From the NCBI GenBank assembly GCA_907165275.2, contig OU015654.1:1567501-1631500 (forward strand): a stretch of DNA of 64,000 nucleotides, in the 5' to 3' direction. Under the pieces are notes generated by a model. That model had not been told where the DNA came from. It did not search any database and saw only the letters and a program-made list of their open reading frames with translations. This document shows positions 45,650-59,905 of the stretch, piece by piece. The translations under genes were made by a program, and so were the position numbers. Position 1 is the first letter of the stretch, and each line of letters opens with the position of its first letter. The stretch is from Zygaena filipendulae. Lineage: Eukaryota; Arthropoda; Insecta; Lepidoptera; Zygaenidae.

Positions 45650-46496
45650 AGATATTATGCATCTATAAATACTGATATAAACAGGTAAAGTTCGTTTCCA
45701 TGTAAAGGGTATTTCAAAAAGATATTATCATACAGAAAAAATGTGTTTTCAGGGACTCAAAACAAAAACGTTAAGTTGTGGTTGAAGAAAGTTTTTGTAT
45801 CCGAATTGCCTTGTATACCGAGGGAAAACATTAAATTTCACTTTAAAACTAACACCCAAATGCAGACAGAGCTGTGGCCACGGCGTGTCGTCGGCACAAG
45901 TACCCGGTAACAAGTTCAGATGTGCACTTGGATTCCTAGTTCAGCAACTGTTCCTTTAGAACTTGTCTCAAGGAGTGCCCACCTTATTCCAGGCCGATAA
46001 ACTTCAGTTAATATTTCACTTGAATGATTTTAAACTCTCATTTAGCTAAGAGAGTTTAGCTAGAAACTTTTTATTAAGTTAAAGACATAACCAGGACACG
46101 GTATTCTATTTAACTTTATTTTATCGACACGCTATTTAGTAGCGTTTGCGCTATGTATTTATGAATGTAATGGAATCTTCACAACTAAAATTTTCAACAA
46201 ACAAGAATTTTATGACGATGCTAGCGAAAAGGTTTTTTCGGATTTTATTTATCTATAACCAAACGCAAATAGCCAAAACACGAATTTACTGAAACGAATT
46301 TGATGAAATCAGTTGGTGAAGTATTTTTATAATCAGTGAAACAATAATTGTTTTTCTTGTTAAAATACTGATTGACTAAAATGAAAGTGTTGTATTGTCA
46401 CGCCAAGCCGCTAATTTCAATAGTCTTAACATATAAATAAAATATATTTTTTTTTCTTGCGATTAGTCTGAGTACCTTGTTTAGAAAGAAAAAATA
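45650..46496. other. No supported gene
   Basis: AT-rich; a moderate-GC part at 45860-45990 has no coding signal. Confidence 0.4.
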
Positions 46497-46840
46497 GTAC
46501 ATTGTTATCCTAGGGGTGAAAGTAACTTATTTAAATAAGTCTTTCTCCCGAGGGTAACACTGTGCTTTTCATTACGAATGCAAGGAAAGTCAAAATAAAA
46601 ATAGGAATTAGCTAAAGAAAAAAATGAGTGAATTTTATTTTACATGAATCAACCATTAGGTGTGCTACTGGCCAGTAAGTATGCCCCCTATGACATAAAA
46701 AAAAACTTGAGTTTCTGCAGTATCCAGCTGTCAGTTGAAAGCGATTCTCCCTAGGACTGAAAAGTGTTACTTTCAACCCGCTTCTCAGGCCCTTTTCAGC
46801 CCTAGGGAGAATCGCTTTCAACTGACAACTGTCAAATTAT
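46497..46840 (-). repeat. GCCCTAGGGAGAATCGC repeat, copy 2, with duplicated end
   Basis: Inverse of 32836-33118, nearly identical. The end module (CTAGGGAGAATCGCTTTCAA) appears twice in opposite phases, at 46737-46755 inverted and 46802-46823 direct. Confidence 0.8.
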
Positions 46841-46952
46841 TAAAAAAAAACTAGGTCTATTTTCACATTTCTATTGAACCCTGTTTCAACTTTCTATACA
46901 GCCAGCGCGATGTAAAATTGAAATAACGTAAAGTTTAAGTAGGTATTAATTA

Positions 46953-47333
46953 AAATAAAATTCAGTCACTTTTTCTTAAGCTAATTCCTATTTATATTTT
47001 TTTATTTTCTTTAATTAATACTTAATAATTAAAGATAATATTTTTTTTAGGTCGCCACAATGTAAATAAAAAATACTGGCTGAATAGCTAGCCGGCCAAA
47101 GAAAAAGAAATAGGTGGGAAAGTGTCAAGCGACTATCCGATCTTCACTCATTTTTTCTTTAGCTAATTCCTATTTTTATTTTGACTTTCCTTGCATTCGT
47201 AATGAAAAGCACAGTGTTACCCTCGGGAGAAAGACTTATTTAGTCCCGAGACGGGGTTTGGCGCCTGAGCGTAGCGAGGGCGCCAATAGATCGAATTACT
47301 TTCACCCCTAGGATAACAATGTACTATTCTTTC
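46953..47333 (+). repeat. GCCCTAGGGAGAATCGC repeat, partial copies
   Basis: A scrap at 46953-46997 (AAGCTAATTCCTATTT) and a longer part at 47144-47333, which holds an extra GGCGCC..GGCGCC stem of about 30 bp (47258-47285). Confidence 0.65.
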
Positions 47334-48475
47334 AGCACAGCACACAAGAAAAAGAAACAAACATAAACCGTGCCTAATATAAATTTGTACACATATGATA
47401 TCTCTTTCTCTCTCTCTCTATTTAGGCTTTGGATCCATTGAAAGGATTTTCGTGAAATAGTTACTTCAGGCACAGATAATATAATACTGCTTCAGGTCAT
47501 GAGTAGGTAACCTAATACCAGGATTTTTTTTTTTATTAAAAAGTTTCTTCTTTCAATCCAATGGAATCGCGGAATTCACGCAAGCAAACCGCGGAATAAA
47601 AGTAGTATTTAATAAAATATGTTAACTGAATAAAATACGAAAAATAATTCAGTAAACAAATGAGTCACACATTCATATCAAGCGAAATGTTAGATAATTA
47701 TAGGGCGTATCAAATTCAGCTCATTGAGCTCATTCTTCGGGGATAAATACTATCGCTGAGTCACAAAGCTATTTGAGAACCAAAGCTTTGACATCAATGT
47801 GACTCATTACGACAGAAACTTTCTTCAAACGTAACGATAAGAAAAGATCGTTATCCTTTTATAAGGAAAAGCGACGTTCTCACGACTCACGCTGGAACAC
47901 CTGCATAGAATTTTCTTTGACTTTTCTCAAGACTTCTTCTTTATCAATTATAACTTTATATAAGGGTAACTATTATTGGCTCTTAGTGTAATCTTGTAAT
48001 CTAAATCTATTATGTTTTTGTAGCTGTTGTTGTCCTGAATAAACGAAAATAAAATAAAATAAAATAAAAATTTCACCCGCAAAACCAATGTTACGGAAGA
48101 CCACCACCCAACTCACCATCAAAGGCAATCGATGGCTCGGAGAGAATATTTAAAAAAAGGCTATTTTCCACTGTCAAATACCGCAGGAACTCGTGAAGGG
48201 TCAATGGCAAAACAAGCTGAAGACAGGCCAGTAATCCTGGGAAAGGGTTTTTTGTCCCCAATAAGTTCGTCAAAGGGCGGGTGACAAACGAATTCCAGCC
48301 TCGGGCGCTGTGTTGGAGAACAGGAAACTTGAAAACATACGGTATTAGGTCACGAAATCGCTTTCATCTCGTAATTTGATTTGATTTTGATTTAGGACTC
48401 TGTAAGATATGAATCATTGATCCCTAAAGTATATGAAGTACCTATCTCTTTGTGAAATTGTTGTTGTCTATGTTT
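47334..48475. other. No supported gene
   Basis: Includes a TC-rich microsatellite (47402-47420) and an (AAATA)n tail (48047-48069) that ends an unrecognised retroelement scrap. Confidence 0.4.
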
Positions 48476-48717
48476 AGAGTCGTTTTAATGATTACTTAGT
48501 TTTTAGTAAAGAATTTAAAAACAAAACTGCCGCACTCAGTTTTCTCAGTCATTAATGTTGATTGGCATTCAAATAATTAAATTTTGTTAAATACCAATCA
48601 ACATTAATTTACAATGAACGTCTCTGAGTGCGGTAGTTTTGATTTTTAAATTTTTTACTTAAAATTAAGTTATCGTTAAAACGCATTGTTAAAACGACTC
48701 TGAGTGCAGCCTTAAGG
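48476..48717. mobile_element. CACTCAGAGTCG foldback MITE, copy 3
   Basis: TAGAGTCGTTTTAATG left and its inverse right; inner pair TTAATGTTGATTGGCATT / AATACCAATCAACATTAA. Confidence 0.8.
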
Positions 48718-49786
48718 TGTTTTAGAAAATAAGGAACGTAATCGTTAGGTCACGTGGTCACCCAAAACTATAGAGTTTGGATTGGCCGATTTACGACAAG
48801 TATCATAACGGTTCGTTATCTAGTTTTCTATGCATTAACGATTGTAGAATGTCAGTTTGGCTAGGGGAGCTGTTTTTCAAAAGATTTGGGAGTTATCTTA
48901 CAAGTTAGACTTATTAGTACACCACGCTCGTTTATCGCATTCTGTTTTAATTACGAATGTGCAAACAAAAAGTTAAATTAATTATTAAAAAATTTTCAGA
49001 GTAAGCGGTTCTAGTAGTGATACTTTTGAAGCACTCTGCTTACCTTGAAAAAGAAGAAAAGCTTGTTACAGATGGTATTATAAGTTAATGACAAACTTAA
49101 TTAAACTGGCTTTAATGATATGGTATCAGCTACGGTGTAGTTCCTTTCGCAGTACCAACAAAACTAATAGCACATTTAGAAGCCGTATATTTTCACAAGC
49201 AGGTTCTTTAAATATTCCTGGAACTTTCGGTCAAGAATGCCATTCCGGTATTTTCCTCCGACACTACACGACCGTTATTTGGTAAATTCGAAAAGAATCA
49301 ACAAAAATAATGTTTCCTATTTAGACTATAATAGTGTAGTTTAGAAAAGACGGCGAGTTGAATAATTGAAAACTAGCAGCTATTTGCAGTTTAACCTGGG
49401 TGAATACTGAATATAGGGCATTCCCTCGGGTAATTTTTGTAGTTCTATAAAAAGTTTTGTTTATGTTCACACGTCATGCCATTGTTCATCTCATTCGAAG
49501 CTGTCGAACTTTCCCGACGTCTTTAAAAGTTGAGCACTCAAAACTACATTCAATATTAATATTAATACCGCTTTAATGTAATGAGTTGGCAACACTGAGC
49601 CCAGGTGTTATCCATTCAGACGCTAGTTAGTGGGTGTCCCTAACTACATAGAACAAAGTTGGTTCACATCGCCCAAGGAAGTTTCAGCGTTCACTAAGTT
49701 GATTACATGGGATTAATAATTATGTACACAGTAGGAATTATTTAGTATCTAGTGATGTATTGATTGTATATATATACTAGCTGTTC
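48718..49786. other. No supported gene
   Basis: No repeat family or splice-flanked frame recognised; the 65-codon frame at 49088-49285 has no support. Confidence 0.4.
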
Positions 49787-50032
49787 CGTGCGGTTTCACC
49801 CGCGATAATTTCGAAGTTCCCGCAGAATTGTTCCATACAAACTTTTCAACCCCTTTTCATCCCCTTAGGGGTTGAATTTTCAGAAATCCTTTCTTATCGG
49901 ATGCCTACGTCATACAAAGAACACACCCTCCAAGTTCTCTACGATCAGGTCTCGTCAGGTCTATACGATCTTAGGCTGTGCGTTGATACATTAGTCATTC
50001 AGGACAAAGGATTTTATATACATATATAGATT
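49787..50032 (-). mobile_element. Helitron-like element, long subfamily
   Basis: CTAG 49787-49790, CTGTTCCGTGCGG, AAACTTTTCAACCCC, GATGCCTACGTCATAC; part of the middle (GATCAGGTCTCGTCAGGTC) is duplicated. Confidence 0.78.
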
Positions 50033-51044
50033 ACTTAGCATGTCATATTTCATTTAGCAATCAGTCTTAACTAACGGTGCTAATTTAGACATAGACATAG
50101 ACAAATCTTTATTCTTTTTTATCTATTATATCTATTATACAAATTCCAATTGATTCTAAAGTTAAACTAGGTTGAACATTGTTAAAATAAGTTGTATTAA
50201 ACACATCTTGTCATCACTATTTAACATGTTAAATGTTAACATACCCACCTACTATATAAAAATAGCCTGCAAAATTAAGTGTAATGTACATTAATTAGCT
50301 TATCGTCACCACTCAATTATTATAATTAGGTATGTGATCCTTAAGACGGAAATTTTATCAGCTGTATGTTGATAGCTACGCATTCCAATTATTGTATATC
50401 AGAGCAGTCTTGTTTTATTTCTTAATAAACTTTGTCCCTATCTCAATTGCTGCTGAATTTTCGCTAGCTAAATTATATATGTATGTAAAGTGACTACCAA
50501 ATAAAGAGTGACAACTCAGCCCAACGGCTCACCCACTTTTCATATTGTATCTTTTACATAACCCTTAAACCGCCGGCTTAACCTTGACGAAGCGCTTCGC
50601 TTCTCCCATATTTGTATTCAGCCATGCAAAATGTACATTCTTAGCAGTTTGAACTCGGCCGGAGGTGTATTGGAAATGAAATAAAAAGGATACGTGACCT
50701 ATTCACGGTTAAGAGTTGACAGCGTAATGTTGATGAGAGCAATTTGTGTTTTTATCATGCTTTCCAAATGGAAACGATAAAGCTGAAACTTGACACTTCT
50801 TGTCTAAATTATCTTAGGTCTAAATTGGAATGATATTTGTATTTTTTCCCATTGCGACTAAGTATAAGGACGTTTATAACATTCATAATATTATGTATTA
50901 TGTGTAACATTTAAGGTGCATCATCAGGGCTAGATTTAATACGAATTTCAATGGATATATTCTTACACTATGACTTATGCTTTTTATTAAAGTACATTTC
51001 GATATTTTACATTAAAATATAGTTATTACACAAAATGTAATATC
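50033..51044. other. No supported gene
   Basis: AT-rich, with a LINE-tail-like AGACATAGACAAATCTTTAT near 50093-50112 and a GACGAAGCGCTTCG palindrome at about 50584. Confidence 0.4.
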
Positions 51045-51232
51045 TACACTATTGTTATAAAGAGGAAAGTTTTGTATTTTTTATTTTCGAATGTTTGTAA
51101 ATAAACTTAAAAACTACTGGACTGATTTAAAAAGTTTTTCACCATAAAAATGCTAAAATATGCCTGAGTATAATATAGGCTATATTGTATTCCGGAATTC
51201 CCGTGGGGTGAGACCGCAGGGAACAGCGAGTA
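51045..51232 (+). mobile_element. Helitron-like element, Lep1-type body
   Basis: TACACTATTGTTATAAAGAG start, TATAATATAGGCTATATTG, CCGTGGGGTGAGACCGCAGG end. Confidence 0.65.
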
Positions 51233-53599
51233 TTTTAAAATTATTTCATTTAGTGTCAGTATTCGCGAGATAAGGATAACCTATTTGTATTTTATGATTA
51301 AGTTATAATAATATAAAAGCAAAAAGTTCGAGAAAACATCTATTGAAAATCGTATGAAAGACGATCCACCTTAAGATCGTTTTTCGCATGTCACACACCA
51401 CTAGGCTTTGCTGTAACGATTAGCGAGGCTATATGTATATGCACGCTAGCCCCAAAGAGGATGAGCAGCGATACAGGGATAAAGCGGGGGTTCTCGCCCC
51501 TTATGTTATAATAACGCAACTGCGTAGAGCTAGGAATGTAGAGAGGTGTGAGAATAGAAAACTGCTGACTGTGCTTACGACTTGGTTTGCATGGCCTTAG
51601 ATTTTCCCGTGGGATATAACTGATAAGCTCTTCATTTGATGAAGTTGTTTAAAAAGTAAACTATCTTGATTCCAAGACCGGTAGCTACAAGCGTTGTGAG
51701 TTTCAAATCTATAAAGAATTGTTCTGAACATACCAACTTATGACTGGTGTGGAATTTTTTTTACAGATTTTTTTTTCTGTAAATTGGTAGATTAGCCTGG
51801 AGGGGTGCGGGGAGGGAGGAGGTGAGCTTTACTATGTAGGTATATAATTCATATTTTAACAAAAACTTGCGTGAAATTAATATTTTAGGTTGGATATGCA
51901 TCACGATTTATCTATTAAATTCATTGTAGATACTTAGCTATTTACCTGTAAAATCTAGTTTAGTAATAGGTAAGCGGACTTTTTGTTGTAAATCTACTAG
52001 TTTCATGAAATCCTTCGAGTGAACTTTTATAGGTTCGTAGTTGAGCTAGACATTTTACTCTGCTGCCGGCTACGAAACCAGTTCTACTAAACCATTTTCG
52101 TAGAAGACTAATCACATTTCTTTTTTTTTCCTTTTTTTTTTTCAGTTTCATACTAAATTTTTCTTTCCATCTACCTAAGTACCTAACCATCTTTCTAAGT
52201 GCTTAACTAGTTTATACAAAGAGAATTCAAAAAAAGGAACGATTATATTATAAGCATAGGATATTCGACTGCCAGAGTTAGGTAACTCTGCGCATCCTAG
52301 TCCGAGAGCCCGCCAACAGAATAACCCCGCGTAAATCTCTCCGCCCCTTCCGAACTCCGGACACCGGAATTCATAAATTATGATTCACTTGCTCACTGGA
52401 AAACCTTTTTTATGGTAACGCTTATTCGTTGAAAGCGTCCATTTTTATTTCACTCGTTTGTCGCTTACTGTTCCGTTGTTTTTTTTTTTTATTGTTAACG
52501 CCATTTATTTTGGTATATGAGGGGATCGGAAAACTGGTTATCAGCTCCTGCATAGCTTTATTGGCTGAAAAGAAATTATTATAAAAGATCAAACTAATTA
52601 CAACGCTGGAGTTACTTAGTATGAATTTCAAGATGTGATGTGGTTCGTATACTGCAATAGGTGCAGGATATAGAAGTGATGAATTAGAAATTTACCAATA
52701 GATGGTTTTGCTAAAATTAAATTTGATTATTATTTTTATTGGACGTAACGACCTACCTCGAGTTCGTTTTAGTTGTTTTTTTTGGTTTCTTTTTTTACTA
52801 AAACGGCATTCCAGATATATTTTGATATGTCGGACGAATCTCTACATGGGAGTGCAAGGTTAAAACGCGCCCAAATATTTTTATTAACTAATTTACTAAG
52901 TGAAGTAATTTAACATTCATCGTCGTTTGAATAAAAAAATTCAAATTCGGCATTACCTATACTGAACATCCGACCCCGTCGAACTATCTCCACACTAAAA
53001 TCGTCCTTTTACAGCAATGTCACCAAGACTCGTAAAGCCATAATGTACAAGCGCACCCTACATACGTCTACTGATGTATTCCCGGTTTGCGACATCATAA
53101 AAAAAAACTTGACATCTCCCAGAGCACATTGGTATGTACATAAATAATAATAAAAATATTGTAAAATGTCATAAAATTTTACGAACTGCAAGAATATTCA
53201 CGCCGACCTCTTTACGACTGTTAAGTTTATGGGTTTTTGTCTTTTATGCGGCACGTGGTGCAAGTGATGGGGTAAGAGCGACAGCGGATAGTTGTTATAA
53301 CTCGCTTGGCAAAAATTCAAATTATGGGGCATCAATTATGCTCTGTAAATAAATACATAGACATGAGGCAAGACAAAATGTGGATTCGTGGTGTATTAGG
53401 GACACAACTACAGCTGCTTTCTAGTATTTTCACCAAACGGTACTGGTATAGTTTCTGTTGTTATTACCCAATTGTGGAAATTGTCTGGTCGATAACCACA
53501 GAATACAACAACTTTTGTAGGTAATTCAACTAATCTCAGACAAGTCAAAAACATTATTATTAGTACTTAATAATAATATACCTAGTTCATCTTTTTTTA
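51233..53599. other. No supported gene
   Basis: A GC-richer patch at 52262-52372 and small open frames are present; none has splice signals, homology I can name, or a repeat partner. Confidence 0.4.
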
Positions 53600-53830
53600 G
53601 TTTTTAACTAACTTAAAAAAGGAGGAGGGTATCAATTCGCATATTTGTATTTATTTTTATGTATGTTCGGGCATATAGTATAGACGGATTTGCAAAATTC
53701 TTTTTTGGTTTGAAAAGGGTTTATTCCGGAATGGACCCATTTTTCATATAGATCTGATAATGAGTTTCGGAGACAGATAACGGAACTCCTAAAGTCGGTT
53801 TAATTTGTTTTAAGTTTTGTTTTATTAATT
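53600..53830 (+). repeat. Degenerate ACCGACTTCC-family scrap
   Basis: AAAAAAGGAGGAGGGTATCA, TTTATGTATGTTCGGGC, TTTTGGTTTGAAAAGGGTTT and ATAGATCTGATAATG parallel the 6000-6200 part of the foldback element; a possible other end lies at 55040-55100 (TTAACAAAAAAATTAAACAT). Confidence 0.5.
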
Positions 53831-54039
53831 GCTTTAGTATCGCTGGTCGAAAAGCTTTTGAAATCGCTAACATCCTTTAACTTGAAGGATGTAATTATTT
53901 CGTATCAAGAAACTACAGTAGGGTGACGGATTATAAATCATTAGTACCTAAGCCAGATATGAAATCGTAAACAGCTCTTATAAAACCTTTATATAATACT
54001 TAAAGTGTATCTACTATCTTGATATCACTACAACATATT

Positions 54040-54233
54040 ATAAAAGTCCTCCGCCGCGTATGTCTATCTATCTGTCTTTGTGTTCGCGATAAACTCGAAA
54101 CTACTGAACGGATTTTCATGCGGTTTTCACCAATGGATAGAGTAATTAAAAAAATTTAAACGTATAGTTTATCCTGGAATTCCCGCGGGAACTCCGAAAA
54201 TACCGCGGATAAAACCGCGGAAGACGGCTAATA
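54040..54233 (+). mobile_element. Helitron-like element
   Basis: GTCTATCTATCTGTC start region, CCCGCGGGAACTCCG, TACCGCGGATAAAACCGCGG hairpin. Confidence 0.72.
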
Positions 54234-54454
54234 ATAATCTTAATTGTTTAATGTTTAATACCTACAGTTGCTCAAAAAGTGCTATAGTATGTGTTAAGCT
54301 GTCTGTTTGTCTATCACTTTTCACGTTTTACTACTTAACCGATCATCATAAAGTTATTTTCTCTTTGTACCGCTGTATACAAAATTTCATGATGATCGGT
54401 TGATAAGATAAATATCGAGATTTCTAGGTTTTTTTATAATTCATACCGATTAAA

Positions 54455-54660
54455 TCTCTATATATAAAAGCAGAAACTGACTGACTGATTGATCAACGCG
54501 CAGCCAAAATCACTGGGCTTAGAACCATGAAATTTTGCACAAATATGTCTTAAGTGACTTAGGTATCCCTACGGAAATGACAAATGGTTGCAAATTTGTA
54601 TGGAAAAATTCCGCGGGAACTCCGAAATTATTGCGGGCGAAACCGCGCGGGACAGCTAGT
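54455..54660 (+). mobile_element. Helitron-like element, long subfamily
   Basis: TCTCTATATATAAAAGC start, GCGCAGCCAAAATCACTGG, TGCGGGCGAAACCGCGCGG..CTAGT at 54656-54660; a degenerate fragment at 54300-54420 precedes it. Confidence 0.78.
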
Positions 54661-55109
54661 TATGTAATATAAAAAACGAGTCACTCCAGGCTCCTGCTTT
54701 CCCCACCGCCTCGGATGTAGTAAAAAGGGGACTATTGTACAAAATTGAATTCTCCACGAACTGAAATTTTAAGTCGAAAACCGAGCCACTTTACTTGCTT
54801 GGGCTCCGCAATTAAATAGAGATCAAAACGGAACTTTGCAGATTTGGTTTGTTTCTTTTTTTCCAACAAACCACTCGGCTTGTGCTGAGATAAAAATAAA
54901 TTATGGTTTTTAATTACATTGGTAGGTATAAAGTTTTCAAGTGAAGACCGGAATGTTTCATGCCTTCGCATCATCCCAATCAAGGTCGATAAAGTCAAAA
55001 GTCATTAAGTACTACTAGAATTAACTAATAAACCTATAAGCAAAAATTTTAACAAAAAAATTAAACATCCGAATTGATTACCTCCTCCTTGAAACCGATT
55101 AAAAAATAA

Positions 55110-56189
55110 CGATTGATTCTGGTTTCAGGCTTCAAATATTGAATTTCAATTAAAATTTATGCCAAATATACACCTACATATATTTTGATAAATCGGCAAA
55201 AATGAAATGTTGAGTTAAACACAACGTTCAAAAAATATTATTTATAAATTGTAGGTACTTAAATAATGCCGTTGCTAGCGTCTACTTCCGAAAATATCGA
55301 CCGCAAAACGCAGCAGCTTTGGGCAAAATTCACTAATTACCAACCAAATGTACCTACACGTAATTCACATTTGCCAACGGTTTTAATTTGATTAAAAAAC
55401 TTAATTAAATACGTGCATTGTTACTCCGAATAGTTATACGAGTACAATTTGTAATTTACCTACGGAGAATCAAGTAACATAATTACACTAATTAGTAATT
55501 ACATATTTGTAGATAATATCTTTAAAGAATATTTCTGTTGAAGCACTTAGCGTTTGATAGTATATTGAAAGTGCATGATTAAATTACTATATAACTTTAA
55601 TTCTTAACCGAATGTGACCAAAATAATTTAAATAAAAAATAATAAAACATGGCCGGACTAAGTATTAACCATGTCCAATACAAATAACCGAAGTAGATTG
55701 ATTGATTGATCTAAAGCAATATTAATGTTTTTATACAAATACTAAGAAAAAACTTGTGAATTTTTTAAATTTAACTTTACAAATACCTTGCAACCATTAT
55801 GCTCGTATTTACTTCACTCCATTGTTTAAAATTTATTTAATAAACACCATTTCTATTATAAAATTTGGGGTTGAAATTAAACAGGTATTTAGACACACTC
55901 GATCCTCACAATAAGTTAAAGGCGGATAAATAATTTATATCTTTATGTGTTAGATTCACCCCATTAACTGCACATTGACTGTGCAATTCATCAATACATC
56001 ATTAATCTCTCTCTCTTGGTATGCAACAGTGATTAAGACGTCCAGCTCTGAGGGCGGAGAGTTCTATAGACTGCGCCATAGACTGTACACTCGGCCACAG
56101 ATAATACAAAACTGTACTCGGCTAAGATCGGTGAATCGGTTTTGACTTTTGACAAAGCCATATACAAAAAAGATTAAAAATGCGAAATG
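55110..56189. other. No supported gene
   Basis: AT-rich; a tRNA-like phrase near 56020-56070 is too altered to call. Confidence 0.4.
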
Positions 56190-56350
56190 AACTCTATCTG
56201 TCTGTCTGTTACCATTTCACGCCTTAGTTACTCAACCGATCATCATGAAACACGTTTCCAGGGGTACAGGAGAGGATATAGAGTGCCTACATTTTGTCCC
56301 GGAATTCCCATGTGAACGCCAAAATTGACGTGGGTGAGACCGCATGAAAT
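56190..56350 (+). mobile_element. Degenerate Helitron-like element
   Basis: CTGTCTGTCTGTTACCATTTC, CTCAACCGATCATCATG, GGAATTCCCATGTGAACGC, GACGTGGGTGAGACCGC. Confidence 0.65.
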
Positions 56351-56437
56351 TATGAATACGCGTTCAGCGGTACAGAGTATAATATATACTACAACTATAT
56401 ACTATACTACAAATATATACTGTACCTACAATTTATA

Positions 56438-57045
<608 letters not shown>

Positions 57046-57125
57046 TGTATATATACAGCGGTACGGGTATTTTATCCCGGGATTACCGCGGGAACTCCTA
57101 AATTAACACGGGTGAAACCGGGACC
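57046..57125 (+). mobile_element. Helitron-like 3' end
   Basis: TTATCCCGGGATTACCGCGG..AACACGGGTGAAACCGGG without CTAGT. Confidence 0.55.
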
Positions 57126-58739
57126 AGACAATCTCGAAATTTGAAATACTTAGTTATTATATTTTATGTACACAAAGGAACATGATGATTATTGCTCAAA
57201 ATCCAAAAAAAAAAAGAAATTACTTATTACTTGGGATCGGTCGATCAATTTTTCAATTTTTTTCAGCTGGCTATATTGTTATTCTCTACATTATTATCCC
57301 ATCATAACTTCGATAAAGAATGTTGGCAGCGACCCGTTCGGCTCGCAGCGAGCCCCGTCAGATCAAAATTCAACAAATGCTCGCCAAAGAAGCCAAGTTG
57401 GCTTATTACATCGGAAGAATTTTAACAAGATGCTAAGTTGTTTATAAATTGAATTTCCCGAACGACAGCAGCTTGTTGCTCGCTATAAGAAATTAAGTTT
57501 GGTGGAAGTTCAATGATTTCGTTCGGAAATTTTCGTGGTTTGTTATTTACTTAGCGGGTTTCATTTTGTTTTTTTGTAACTCGATCGGCGAGAACTGATG
57601 CGACAACATAGCTTATTATTGTCGGATGGCGAAATAAATTAGTGTTTTTTTTGGCGAGCAACAATTGCTGTTGCAACAACAACAAAAAAAAACTTAATTT
57701 AAATATTTTCTTTTTCGAACTGACACTGAGGGGAGAAAAATAAGAATGAAAAACTTTACCAGTAGATATTCTATGGTTCTTTTTGTTTTTCTATGCTTTA
57801 TGAAACTTTGTAACAGACACAATTATTAGCCATATCTGGCAATAACATTGTAATGCAATAAAATAGCACTCGACTACTGCTAGCTACCAATTCTGTGTTT
57901 ATTACGGCAGTTCCCGAATTCAGTCGATAAAATTTTATACCAATATCGACGCCGCTCCCGTCTGAATTAGGGCCAGCGCAGACCTGCGCGCAAATATTAT
58001 AATACAATACGTATAAATATAAACACAATGTTTTAAATCTGACACTGCAGTAAAAATCTAATGATCGCTAGTTCTTTATAAGGTTTTTTTTAACTTGCAA
58101 TGTATGTAACTACTTACTATGTTTGTTCGGGTGGAATCTTACAATTTTGAAGAAGACATCCACAACTGATTGAACTAAAACTTTGTATATACGTTTAGTT
58201 TAGTAAAAAAAGCTTGTTTGTAAAAAAGTTCTTTTTTAAGTTTTTTCTATCGAGACTTATTTCGATTAGTAAATAAAGTTTTTTTTTATTCTCAAATACA
58301 AGTTACAAGCTTGGGTTTCGTAAATCAAATTGGCGACTTTTGTTTCTGATGCCTATTCTGGAACTGGAATCTAAGTTGAATTTAGGTAATTTTTTCAATC
58401 AATGCAACCTATCCTATAAGTAGCAAAAATACACTTCATAAGCTAACCTTGATATTGTTGCTACAACAAGATTATTCTTATATTCGCCACATAATAATAT
58501 AATATTTTTTATCGATTTTTCAACACGTATGCACTAAACTTTAATGTTAGAAGCAAATTATATCACTTGTAACTCTTGTATATAGGCAGTACGAAATAAT
58601 TATTTTATCTACTGGAGTTATGTCGAATCGTTATTAATTACTGCTTCTCAAGTTATGTGAAGACGTCGCCATTTCGATTTATAGGCATTGTGCTCAATAA
58701 GTTCATTGATTGCTATTTTATGAATATTGAGAGATTAAT
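57126..58739. other. No supported gene
   Basis: Overlapping open frames at 57166-57447 are unsupported. The rest is AT-rich with no repeat partner seen. Confidence 0.4.
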
Positions 58740-58995
58740 AATAATAATAATCCACTTCACCACACACAGATCGACTTGATCCCACAGTAAGCTATTATTA
58801 GCTTGTGTCGTGGAAACCAAGCAAACGTGCTATATACTACATAGAATTACATATATATTATGCTATACACACCCAGACTGGAAAGTGGAACCCTGTGTTC
58901 ATCACGCAAAGTGCACCCCCGCCGGCAATAGAACCCAGAACCTCTTGATTAGCGGGCAGGCATGGTGACCTACTGCGCCAATTGGGTCGTCAAGA
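58740..58995 (-). mobile_element. tRNA-derived SINE, second family
   Basis: Inverse head CCAATTGGGTCGTC with B box near GGCAATAGAACCCAG; tail (TAA)n at the low end. Shares CACAGTAAGCTATTATTAGC and CACACCCAGACTGGAAA with 10447-10700. Possible AGATT duplication on both sides. Confidence 0.8.
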
Positions 58996-59601
58996 TTGAG
59001 TATTCAAAAAGTTCTTGAGCGTCTATAAAGGTATGACGTTTGACATAGGGTTCAATTCGGCTCTTGTACCTACATATTTTGTCTTTTAGCGATTCCAATT
59101 TTCTTTCTAACTTTTTTTACTCTTTCATTCTTTCTTACTTTTTAATATCGTCTAACTAATACCTGTACTTAAAGTCACAATCTTTGGTGAGTAGACACTT
59201 CCTTGCCGCAACTAAAAAGGTACGTAAAAATAAACCAAGAAGCCACCGCAATGATTATAGCTATCTAAAAACAGTGCTTGGATGCTCATTCCAATGCATT
59301 ACTAATACAAATTATAATCCGTGGTATCCACTCGAGCGTTAGTACAATAATTTGATCCGCTTACCGCCTCCTATTAAGGGGCAAATTACACTGACACTCA
59401 AGCCGAGGCTATATGTAGAGACTGCCCTAAAAGGAGAGACTTTCTCCGGATATATTGCGTTACGGTTAAACTTCGAATGTAATCTATTTCACGTTGTTTG
59501 TTTTAATTTTGTTGGTTCGTTTATTTTTCAGCTAATTAACATGTTGTACTAAACCTACACCATTAGATTATATTAATAAAGTAACAAATGTACCTACGTA
59601 C
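58996..59601. other. No supported gene
   Basis: Mixed composition; a 66-codon frame at 59352-59552 has no support. Confidence 0.35.
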
Positions 59602-59633
59602 TAACGCGGGTGAAACTGCGGGAAACAGCTAGT
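59602..59633 (+). mobile_element. Helitron-like 3' terminus scrap
   Basis: ACGCGGGTGAAACTGCGGG..CTAGT at 59629-59633. Confidence 0.5.
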
Positions 59634-59767
59634 ATGCAATATTTTGAAACATATTTAACTTCGTTTTAACTGTAATGTAGAATTAAAATTATGTATTTTA
59701 TAATCTACAAAATTATGTACCGTTAGTACACAAGTTATTATATACACAAGTACCTATACATTTTTTT

Positions 59768-59905
59768 CCACCATGCAATGGTTTCCTCACGGTCGGTGTT
59801 TCGCTTTACCGACAGCTCAAGCTATATTTGCTGGGATTGAAACCAACGCCTTGCAGCGTGTCATCCGAACACACCGACCACTGCGCTATCAACACCGATG
59901 TTGGA
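59768..59905 (-). mobile_element. tRNA-derived SINE head, first family
   Basis: Minus strand reads TGATAGCGCAGTGGTCGGTG (A box) and GTTGGTTTCAATCCC (B box), then GAGCTGTCGGTAAAGCGAAA and CGTGAGGAAACCATTGC, matching the start of 7951-8310. Confidence 0.75.

Noticed and set aside
46612..46821. 69-codon minus-strand frame
   Set aside because: Falls wholly inside the duplicated GCCCTAGGGAGAATCGC repeat.
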